Part shown: in pieces, positions 17,801-24,795 of the stretch
Numbering within the stretch: position 1 is the stretch's first letter
How the letters are laid out: every line of letters begins with the position of its first letter
Source of the DNA: Algoriphagus iocasae
Lineage (GTDB): Bacteria > Bacteroidota > Bacteroidia > Cytophagales > Cyclobacteriaceae
Direction of reading: 5' to 3'
DNA length: 64,000 nt
NCBI RefSeq assembly: GCF_014206875.1
Contig: NZ_JACIJO010000003.1
Coordinates: forward strand, 1,010,660-1,074,659
Program-made: the position numbers and the translations under genes
The notes under the pieces: model-generated
Databases searched by the model: none
Told to the model about the DNA's origin: nothing
What the model saw: the letters and a program-made list of their open reading frames with translations, nothing else

Positions 17801-18637
17801 ATGAAAGAACTAGGTTTGATAAGTACACTTCCCATCAATCGATTTACTGATTTCGGAGCATATTTAGCTTTGAGCTCAGGTGAGGAAGTGCTTTTACCCA
17901 AAGGGTATTTGCTCGGCGATGAAAAAGAGGGAGAGGAGATTGCCGTATTTGTCTACACAGATAGTGAGGATAGACCTGTAGCTGTTACAGAAAGTCCCAA
18001 AGCCTTATTGGATGAGTTTGCTGTTTTAGAAGCCAAGGAAATAGCGCCATTTGGTGCATTTATGGATTGGGGTTTACCAAAGGATTTGTTGGTTCCCAAA
18101 GCCGAAATGGGCCAAAATATGGTTCCAGGAAAGAAATATCTGATCAAAGTCTGCATTGATTATCAGACCAATCGACTGATCGGAGTAAATAAATACAGAG
18201 ATTTTATATCTGAAGCGCCCATTAGCTATGTTCCCGGAACAGAGGTTTCCGGTTTGGTATTCGATAAAACTGACCTTGGATACAAAGTCTTGATTGAGGA
18301 TAAATACGAAGGATTGGTTTTTGCAAATGAGGTATTTCAACCTTTGGAAGTTGGTGACCTTCGCAAATTCTTTGTGAAGAAAAGAAGGGATGATGGGAAA
18401 GTCGATCTTCAGCTTTTACCGGTAGGCAGGGTGAAGTACGATGAAGGAGCCGAATTGATTTTGTCACTTTTAGAGGAAAAAAGCTTTTTGCCACTGCATG
18501 ACAAATCAGCTCCGGAAGAAATCCAGAGGGAGCTGGGAATGAGTAAAAAGCATTTTAAGCAATGTATTGGTCAACTTTATAAAGCTGGTAAAATCCAGAT
18601 TTTAGAAAATGGGATTTCTATAAACTCTACTAATTGA
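17801..18637 (+). CDS. CvfB-family S1-like RNA-binding protein
   Basis: A 278-residue cytosolic protein resembling CvfB/YitL: tandem S1-like beta-barrels (about 5-65, 70-140, 145-210; note the repeats TDFGAYLAL, APFGAFMDWGLPKDLLVP and LGYKVLIEDKYEGLVF) and a C-terminal winged-helix domain (about 225-278, MSKKHFKQCIGQLYKAGKI). In Firmicutes CvfB affects virulence regulation and binds RNA; in Bacteroidota the target is unknown. Its last 8 bases overlap the convergent ArsC-like gene. Confidence 0.88.
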   Translation: MKELGLISTLPINRFTDFGAYLALSSGEEVLLPKGYLLGDEKEGEEIAVFVYTDSEDRPVAVTESPKALLDEFAVLEAKEIAPFGAFMDWGLPKDLLVPKAEMGQNMVPGKKYLIKVCIDYQTNRLIGVNKYRDFISEAPISYVPGTEVSGLVFDKTDLGYKVLIEDKYEGLVFANEVFQPLEVGDLRKFFVKKRRDDGKVDLQLLPVGRVKYDEGAELILSLLEEKSFLPLHDKSAPEEIQRELGMSKKHFKQCIGQLYKAGKIQILENGISINSTN

Positions 18638-18989
18638 GTTTAAAGATATCGCTTGGGGTCTTACATAAAATTGCCTTGTTTCTTAAAATAGCAATGGGAG
18701 ATTTGATGAGGTGAGGATTTCTAACCAGGATATTCAACCAACTTTCTTCATCCCAATTCTTTCCTGCGATCTTCAACTGGTACTCAGGATGAGCTTTATT
18801 CAATAGATCTTTTGCCCGAAGATTTAATTTTAAAAGCATGCTATTCCATTGAGTTGTAGTGATCCTTTCTTTGACCACATCGATTTGATTGATAAACTTT
18901 GCTACGCTGTGGGCATATGCTAAAGTCTGCTTATCTATCACCTGGTCAGGGCTATGATAGAAATAAAGTTCTGAAGGGTGCATTTTCAT
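18630..18989 (-). CDS. ArsC/Spx-fold protein lacking the catalytic cysteine
   Basis: The 119-residue protein aligns by eye with glutaredoxin-type arsenate reductase: YFYHSPD (9-15) matches YHNP at the start of ArsC, LRAKDLLNK matches the RALLRK region, and VRNPHLIKSPIAI matches LQHPILINRPIVV. The position of the catalytic cysteine (C12 of plasmid ArsC) is Gln16 here, so arsenate reduction by the usual thiol mechanism is not expected. It may be a binding or regulatory member, as Spx is. It is transcribed alone and overlaps the CvfB-like gene at its 3' end. Confidence 0.72.
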   Translation of the reverse strand: MKMHPSELYFYHSPDQVIDKQTLAYAHSVAKFINQIDVVKERITTTQWNSMLLKLNLRAKDLLNKAHPEYQLKIAGKNWDEESWLNILVRNPHLIKSPIAILRNKAILCKTPSDIFKLN

Positions 18990-19083
18990 AGGATTTTGGA
19001 TTTATTGTTATATAATATACTGATAATCTATATTTTATGAAATTATTTTTGGAAAATTTAAATCTTGAAAAAGAAAAAATAGA

Positions 19084-19578
19084 GTGGAAATTGACCTGAA
19101 AAGTTTTCAATCAGAAAGTAAATCTGAGTTTCCTGCCAATAAAAAATTGAAAGAAAGGCTCAGGAAAGTCAAACCAAAAGAGTTGGATCAGAAATTTGAG
19201 TCCACCCATGAAGCTGTTTTCCAGGAGACTGATTGTTTACAATGTGCCAATTGCTGTAAAACGGCAAGCCCGATTTTTATACAAACAGATATCGATCGGC
19301 TGGCGAAGGTATTTCGGATGAAAAGCAGTCAATTTATCGATGAGTATTTACACAGGGATGAGGAAGGGGACTTTGTTTTAAATTCATCGCCATGTCCATT
19401 TTTGAATGAGGATAACAAATGTCTAGTTTACGAATCCAGACCAAAAGCATGCAGAGAGTATCCTCATACCAACAGAAAAAATATGCATGGAATATTAAAT
19501 TTAAGTCTCAGAAATACTCTAGTTTGCCCTGCAGTTTTCAAAATTTTCTCAGAGATTGGCAAAGAATATAGAAAGTAA
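19084..19578 (+). CDS. YkgJ-family cysteine cluster protein
   Basis: A 164-residue soluble protein with the cysteine pattern of the YkgJ/zinc-or-iron-cluster family: CLQCANCC (Cys51, 54, 57, 58), then SPCPFLNEDNKC (Cys104, 113) and KACREYP (Cys123). These cysteines probably bind Zn or an Fe-S cluster; the role is unknown. The start is GTG at 19084 because a stop lies 18 bases upstream in frame and no ATG lies in a useful place. It has no overlap with neighbours; the ROK kinase gene follows 47 bases later. Confidence 0.85.
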   Translation: MEIDLKSFQSESKSEFPANKKLKERLRKVKPKELDQKFESTHEAVFQETDCLQCANCCKTASPIFIQTDIDRLAKVFRMKSSQFIDEYLHRDEEGDFVLNSSPCPFLNEDNKCLVYESRPKACREYPHTNRKNMHGILNLSLRNTLVCPAVFKIFSEIGKEYRK

Positions 19579-19625
19579 TCCATTTCTTTTGCTTTTTTTT
19601 GAAGGACAAACCTATAACAATAAAC

Positions 19626-20558
19626 ATGAATAATCAGGATACACACTTTTTAGGAGTGGACGTGGGGGGAACTCACTTAAAAATTGGACTAATTGATCGG
19701 CAAGGAGAGATAATCGACTTCCAGAAAGAAGATACAACTCCTTTTCGTGACCATCCTGATGGCTTTGGACCCTGTTTCATCAGTGGAATTGGGAAATATC
19801 TTGAGAAGTATCCAACTGTTAAAAAAGTAGGTATTGGACTTCCAGGATTGATTTCCAAAGACAGAAATACGACGCTGGAAATTCCGGCAATTCCCGGTTT
19901 AAATGACTTTAATTTAAAGGGCGGACTCGAAACTGCATATCCTGACTATGAGTTTTTCCTTGAAAATGACGCAGCTGCTGCAGGCATCGGTGAATTTTAC
20001 TTTGGAAAAGATGATCCCAGTGCCAATTTCTTGTTTGTAACCATGGGAACTGGAATTGGTAGTGCTCTAGTATTGGACGGAGAGGTTTTCAAAGGTTCGA
20101 GGGGAAATGCCATGGAGATGGGGCATATGCTTTCCAGAGGAAATGCAAGACTGGAAACTTTGGTGGGTAGAGATGGAATTCTCAAAATTATGGAGAGAAT
20201 GATTGCTGCTTATCCTGAAAAAGCCGGAGACTTAGTGAATAAGGAATTGGGAACCCATTTATTGGTAAATACAGCTAAAGCTGGAAATGAAGTTTCTTTA
20301 ATGGTTTTCAAAGAAGTAGGGACTATTCTCGGAGAAGCCATCGTATCAACGATTCGTGTTCTGGATGTAACTGAAGTCTATTTTGGAGGAGGAATTTCCG
20401 CAGGTTTGGAGTTTATGATGCCATCTTTGGATCATACCATCAGACAATATTTGACACATTATTATGTCAAAGACTTAAAACTTAAAAAAGCGACTTTGGA
20501 AAACAATGCAGGAACTTTAGGAGCTGCTGCATTATGTTTTATGGGTTCAGGGTTGTAA
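19626..20558 (+). CDS. ROK-family sugar kinase without the zinc motif
   Basis: A 310-residue sugar kinase of the ROK/polyphosphate-glucokinase type. The ATP phosphate-binding motif DVGGTHLKIG (12-21), the catalytic END (Asp115), the MGTGIGS second phosphate motif (140-146) and EMGH (164-167) are present. The CxCGxxGCxE zinc cluster that normally follows EMGH is absent: the segment reads MLSRGNARLETLVG. Substrate is probably glucose or a hexosamine, which would suit the GH20 and GH2 enzymes in the window, but this is inference. I chose the ATG at 19626 over a TTG at 19599. Confidence 0.9.
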   Translation: MNNQDTHFLGVDVGGTHLKIGLIDRQGEIIDFQKEDTTPFRDHPDGFGPCFISGIGKYLEKYPTVKKVGIGLPGLISKDRNTTLEIPAIPGLNDFNLKGGLETAYPDYEFFLENDAAAAGIGEFYFGKDDPSANFLFVTMGTGIGSALVLDGEVFKGSRGNAMEMGHMLSRGNARLETLVGRDGILKIMERMIAAYPEKAGDLVNKELGTHLLVNTAKAGNEVSLMVFKEVGTILGEAIVSTIRVLDVTEVYFGGGISAGLEFMMPSLDHTIRQYLTHYYVKDLKLKKATLENNAGTLGAAALCFMGSGL

Positions 20559-20925
20559 TAGTCACCTCTGAAACTTTACTGATCGCATTCATTCGAAAAA
20601 GAACTCTAAGGGGTTCTTTTTCTGGTTTTACACCGTCACAATCTTGGCTAGGCTCTAAAAAGTAAAAGAAAAAGCTTTGGCTTTTATCTACTAATTCCAC
20701 TCGGTCTGGTCTTCCAAATGTTTTAATGATGGATTGATTGTTTTCTCCTAAAAACGAGTTTTTGATTTTTTCCAATTCGTCTAAATCCTGGATTCGCAAT
20801 CCCTTGCAGCCATATCTGTCTGCTTTCCAGTTTTCGATGTTGATATTTCCTGTTTCAAGTTTCCCACCGCAAGCGGAAAGAATCAGTAAGAAGACTGGAA
20901 TGAATTGTAGAAAATGCTTTCGCAT
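20539..20925 (-). CDS. Small lipoprotein, SmpA/OmlA-like
   Basis: A 128-residue secreted lipoprotein with a typical signal: basic start, hydrophobic core and lipobox L-S-A-C (Cys19). The mature part contains IKNSFLGENNQSIIKTFGRPDRVEL, the helix-then-G-x-P pattern seen in SmpA/OmlA (BamE-like) folds, then a beta strand with FFFYFLEP. The family call is tentative. The longer frame to 21012 is rejected because it lies inside the next gene. It starts 4 bases after the sterol-desaturase-family gene ends, and its own 3' end overlaps the ROK gene by 20 bases. Confidence 0.75.
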   Translation of the reverse strand: MRKHFLQFIPVFLLILSACGGKLETGNINIENWKADRYGCKGLRIQDLDELEKIKNSFLGENNQSIIKTFGRPDRVELVDKSQSFFFYFLEPSQDCDGVKPEKEPLRVLFRMNAISKVSEVTITTLNP

Positions 20926-20929
20926 AGCT

Positions 20930-22162
20930 TTAAAGGGAGACTTTCGGTATTTCAGATGTGAGCTTTTGGTTTTTCCAAAGCCAGAAGAAAGATGCAAAAG
21001 TATAAACTCCAAGGATAGAAAGCAGAAAAGCCTGAGAAATGTTTATTTCGAAGAGCGTGTATATACTCAATGAAAATACTAGGACCCTCAAAAACTCCTG
21101 AGGAAAATACCACTTTCTCTTTTCAAAGATTCCCGAAAAACTCACTGTGGTCCAAATTATTAAAAGACTGATTGCTGTTTTTGTGAACCAATCAAATTGC
21201 TCTACTTGAAAAAGGAAAAACCCGGTCAATACAAGCAATAAGATATATTGAACAAAAATATACCAGTTCATAGTGGAAGGAACTACGGTTTCAAACTTTT
21301 GGTAATCGGCTTCTATTTCTTTTGGTGCACGATAACCTCCCAAGTAAGCGGGGAGCCATCCTGGTTTATTGAATAGGTATTTTAATTTGTCAGGAAATGA
21401 TCTGATTTGTTTGATCTCTTCTTTCATGGTGGCATAATGAGCTAAATTTACCCAAAATGGATTCCAACTTCTCACAGGAGTAGTGATTCCATAAGTAGGA
21501 GTTTCTTCTTCTTCCTGAAATGTTCCAAACCATTTATCGAAGAGGATAAATGTTCCGCCATGATTCTTATCAATGTATTTTGGATTTCTACCATGATGAA
21601 CCCGATGATGGGAAGGCGTATTCATGAACTTTTCTAGAAATCCCATTTTGCCAATCACTTCTGTATGGATCCAAAACTGATATAATAAATTCAATCCGGA
21701 GGCGAGAACCAGCATTACTGGATCAAATCCTAAAATTGCCAAAGGAAAATAAAAGAAGAAGGTCCAGATAGTCTGAGTGCTACTTTGGCGAAGGGCTACG
21801 GATAAGTTGTATTCTTCGCTGGAATGATGAACGACATGGCCTCCCCAAAACAAATTGATTTCATGACTCATTCGATGTGCCCAATAGTAGCAGAAATCAT
21901 ATAGGAAAAACAGAAGCAGGAAAGTCCAAACATTATTAGGGACTGTGAAAATTGAAAAATTCTGGAAGATCCAAGTGTAAATCCCAATCGATAGTATCTT
22001 AATAAAAACTCCGGTAACCTGAGAAATTACTCCACAGTTGATATTGGTAATGGCATCATTGAGTCGATAACCAGGGTGTTTTTGAAATCGGAGAACGATC
22101 ATCTCAAGTGCCATCAATATGAAATACATGGGGATGGCAATGACTACTGGACTGAGGTTCAT
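20930..22162 (-). CDS. Sterol desaturase / fatty acid hydroxylase family membrane protein
   Basis: A 410-residue integral membrane di-iron oxygenase. The histidine clusters are complete: HRMSH (96-100), HVVHH (109-113), a single His166 and HHRVHH (185-190). Seven or so membrane segments are predicted, including a block of hydrophobic helices after residue 310 that extends beyond the core family length; this resembles alkylglycerol-monooxygenase-like members. It probably hydroxylates a membrane lipid. It is co-transcribed with the small lipoprotein and divergent from the gene at 22278. Confidence 0.9.
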   Translation of the reverse strand: MNLSPVVIAIPMYFILMALEMIVLRFQKHPGYRLNDAITNINCGVISQVTGVFIKILSIGIYTWIFQNFSIFTVPNNVWTFLLLFFLYDFCYYWAHRMSHEINLFWGGHVVHHSSEEYNLSVALRQSSTQTIWTFFFYFPLAILGFDPVMLVLASGLNLLYQFWIHTEVIGKMGFLEKFMNTPSHHRVHHGRNPKYIDKNHGGTFILFDKWFGTFQEEEETPTYGITTPVRSWNPFWVNLAHYATMKEEIKQIRSFPDKLKYLFNKPGWLPAYLGGYRAPKEIEADYQKFETVVPSTMNWYIFVQYILLLVLTGFFLFQVEQFDWFTKTAISLLIIWTTVSFSGIFEKRKWYFPQEFLRVLVFSLSIYTLFEINISQAFLLSILGVYTFASFFWLWKNQKLTSEIPKVSL

Positions 22163-22219
22163 TTATTTGGGCTTTTTTGGGACTGTACTTGTCAAATATA
22201 AACATAAAATGAACATCGA

Positions 22220-22245
22220 TTTGGTCAAATCAGTTTGATCAAATC
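22220..22245. repeat. Tandem near-palindromic 12-mers in a divergent promoter region
   Basis: TTTGGTCAAATC (22220-22231) is repeated as TTTGATCAAATC (22234-22245), offset 14 bases, with one mismatch. Each contains the dyad TTTGRTCAAA. Their place between divergent genes (starts at 22162 and 22278) suits an operator. Confidence 0.5.
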
Positions 22246-22248
22246 CTT

Positions 22249-22256
22249 TATATTAG
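22249..22256 (+). promoter_or_regulatory. Possible -7 box of the membrane protein/parE operon
   Basis: TATATTAG matches TAnnTTTG at all but one position and lies 21 bases ahead of the ATG at 22278, just after the tandem palindromes. Confidence 0.4.
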
Positions 22257-22277
22257 CACATTCAATTCTACAAGATT

Positions 22278-22772
22278 ATGTACTATCGCTTTGGTAAAGC
22301 CTTCTATTTCCTAAGTATCCTCTTCTTTGTCTTTTATTTGTTGTACTTCTATTCTGCGATGCCTGAGCAAATCAGTTTTAGTCAGGATGAATCAGGAAAT
22401 CTTCTAAAAGAGATGAGCCGAGGATCATTTTTTTATGGAATGATTGGAGTTTTTATTCTCTTTAATGCAATTGTTCTACTTCCTCCGAAATTATTGGAAA
22501 CCAAAAACCACCGAGGATTGGTGAGATTATTTCCTGTAGGGGATAAGTTTCGTGATTACTATCTGGGATGGTTTTACTCCTTTGGAGGGATACTCAATGT
22601 CAGTCTAGCACTATTTATTTTCTATACCCATGCAGTCAATAACATGGATGATGATGCTCCCCAGCAGTTTGATTTCCTATTTTATGTGATCCCTGTGCTT
22701 TTTGTCGTTTGGATCATAGGATTATTCGCTATTATGGTGGGTAAATTCAAGCAAGTTCAAAATAAATCTTAA
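22278..22772 (+). CDS. Hypothetical four-helix membrane protein upstream of parE
   Basis: A 164-residue inner-membrane protein with hydrophobic segments at about 8-27, 52-68, 93-114 and 132-153 and short charged loops. No known motif is seen. It ends 23 bases before parE, so it probably shares the promoter of the parE-parC-trmH-like group. Its function is unknown. Confidence 0.8.
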   Translation: MYYRFGKAFYFLSILFFVFYLLYFYSAMPEQISFSQDESGNLLKEMSRGSFFYGMIGVFILFNAIVLLPPKLLETKNHRGLVRLFPVGDKFRDYYLGWFYSFGGILNVSLALFIFYTHAVNNMDDDAPQQFDFLFYVIPVLFVVWIIGLFAIMVGKFKQVQNKS

Positions 22773-22795
22773 GCGGTTTTATCACAAAGTAAATT

Positions 22796-24691
22796 ATGGC
22801 AGAACCAGTTAAATATACCGAAGACAGTATTCGATCTCTTGATTGGAGAGAGCATATCAGACTTAGACCCGGGATGTATATCGGGAAACTAGGCGATGGT
22901 AGTGCCCAGGATGACGGTATTTATGTCTTGGTAAAAGAAGTTCTTGACAACTCAATAGATGAGCACATGATGGGCTATGGAAGGACCATCGAAGTGAAAA
23001 TTTCTGAGCATAAAGTAGAAGTAAGAGATTACGGAAGAGGCATTCCTTTGGGGAAAGTGATCGACTGTGTTTCTAAAATAAATACCGGAGGTAAATACGA
23101 TTCAGGAGCCTTTCAAAAATCTGTTGGATTGAATGGTGTCGGTACAAAAGCTGTGAATGCACTTTCCGATTTTTTTAAAGTTCAGGCATATCGAGATGGA
23201 GAGACCAAAGTTGCAGAATTTGAAAAAGGAATTTTGACCAATGACGCTCCGATCACCAAAACTTCGGACAGAAATGGCACGAAAGTCGTTTTCTCTCCTG
23301 ATTCCAGCATTTTCAAAAATTACCATTTTATTCCTGAATATCTGGAAAACCAGATTTGGAACTACGCTTATCTAAACGCTGGATTAACGATCAACTTTAA
23401 CGGGAAAAAGTACTTCTCAGATAAAGGACTTTATGATCTTTTGTCCAATAAAGTAGATGAGGAAAGCCTTCGATACCCGATTATTCATTTAAAGGGGAAC
23501 GATATTGAAGTGGCTATTACTCACACCAGTCAATACGGTGAGGAATATTATTCTTTCGTAAATGGCCAGTATACCACTCAAGGTGGAACTCACTTGGCAG
23601 CCTTTAGGGAGGCGATTGTGAAGACGATTCGGGAGTTTTTCAAAAAAGACTACGATGCTTCTGATATCCGTCAAAGTGTAGTTGCTTCAATTGCAGTGAG
23701 AGTTCAAGAACCTGTTTTTGAATCTCAGACCAAAACCAAATTAGGTTCGCAATCTGTAGGGCCAGATGGACCGACGTTGAGGACTTTTGTAAATGACTTT
23801 ATTAAAACCGAGTTAGATAATTTCCTACATAAAAATCCTGCTGTCGCAGATGCTCTTCTTAAGAGAATTTTGCAATCTGAGCGGGAGAGAAAGGAAATCT
23901 CAGGGATTAAGAAATTAGCGAATGAGCGTGCTAAAAAAGCCAATTTGCATAATAAAAAGCTTCGTGATTGCCGAGTTCATTACGATGATCCAAAGGCAAA
24001 TGAAGATCAAAAAAATAACACCATGCTTTTCATTACGGAAGGAGATTCAGCTTCTGGATCTATAACAAAATCCCGTGATGTGCAGACTCAGGCAGTATTT
24101 TCTTTGAGAGGAAAGCCTCTGAACTGCTTCGGTATGACCAAAAAAGTGGTGTATGAAAATGAAGAGTTTAATCTTTTGCAGCATGCACTGAATATTGAAG
24201 ATGGCATTGAAAATCTTCGATACAGAAAGATCGTGATTGCTACAGATGCGGATGTTGATGGTATGCATATCCGATTGTTGATTATGACTTATTTCCTTCA
24301 GTTTTTCCCAGATTTGGTGAAAAATGGTCACTTATTTATTCTTGACACGCCTTTGTTTAGAGTGAGAAATAAGAAGGAAACGATCTACTGCTACACTGAT
24401 GAGGAGCGTCAATTGGCGATTCATAAATTAGGTTCAAAACCTGAAATCACACGATTTAAGGGCTTGGGGGAAATATCTCCTGAGGAATTTGGAACCTTTA
24501 TCGGAGAGGATATTCGATTGGAACCTATTATTTTGAACAAAGAGACTAAGATTGCAGATTTGCTTGGTTTCTATATGGGGAAAAACACTCCAACTCGCCA
24601 GAATTTTATCATTGATAACCTCAAGATCGAAAAAGATTTAGCACTAGAAGATCCAAAAGCAGAAAGTGTCAGCGAGGAGGAGGCTGCCTGA
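22796..24691 (+). CDS. parE: DNA topoisomerase IV subunit B
   Basis: ATPase subunit of a type IIA topoisomerase, needed for chromosome decatenation. The GHKL ATPase motifs are clear: EVLDNSIDEH, DYGRGIPLG, GLNGVGTKAVNALS. The TOPRIM domain has the ITEGDSASG and TDADVDGMHI motifs. The length of 631 aa and pairing with a ParC-like subunit point to ParE rather than GyrB, which would be longer. The gene follows the membrane protein by 23 bases; parC starts 104 bases later. Confidence 0.95.
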   Translation: MAEPVKYTEDSIRSLDWREHIRLRPGMYIGKLGDGSAQDDGIYVLVKEVLDNSIDEHMMGYGRTIEVKISEHKVEVRDYGRGIPLGKVIDCVSKINTGGKYDSGAFQKSVGLNGVGTKAVNALSDFFKVQAYRDGETKVAEFEKGILTNDAPITKTSDRNGTKVVFSPDSSIFKNYHFIPEYLENQIWNYAYLNAGLTINFNGKKYFSDKGLYDLLSNKVDEESLRYPIIHLKGNDIEVAITHTSQYGEEYYSFVNGQYTTQGGTHLAAFREAIVKTIREFFKKDYDASDIRQSVVASIAVRVQEPVFESQTKTKLGSQSVGPDGPTLRTFVNDFIKTELDNFLHKNPAVADALLKRILQSERERKEISGIKKLANERAKKANLHNKKLRDCRVHYDDPKANEDQKNNTMLFITEGDSASGSITKSRDVQTQAVFSLRGKPLNCFGMTKKVVYENEEFNLLQHALNIEDGIENLRYRKIVIATDADVDGMHIRLLIMTYFLQFFPDLVKNGHLFILDTPLFRVRNKKETIYCYTDEERQLAIHKLGSKPEITRFKGLGEISPEEFGTFIGEDIRLEPIILNKETKIADLLGFYMGKNTPTRQNFIIDNLKIEKDLALEDPKAESVSEEEAA

Positions 24692-24747
24692 TCTGTTTAA
24701 TAAAATGAGTAAAACTTAAATCTTTCTTTTAAGAAAGTCATGTCAAA

Positions 24748-24771
24748 GCTCGCTGGTTAAACACAGCTAGC
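24748..24771 (+). other. Hairpin between parE and parC
   Basis: GCTCGCTG (24748-24755) and CAGCTAGC (24764-24771) pair over 7 of 8 positions around an 8-base loop. No U tract follows, so it is not a typical terminator; it may be an RNA-processing or stability element. Confidence 0.3.
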
Positions 24772-24795
24772 TAGACTAATAACCAAGATTATTTC

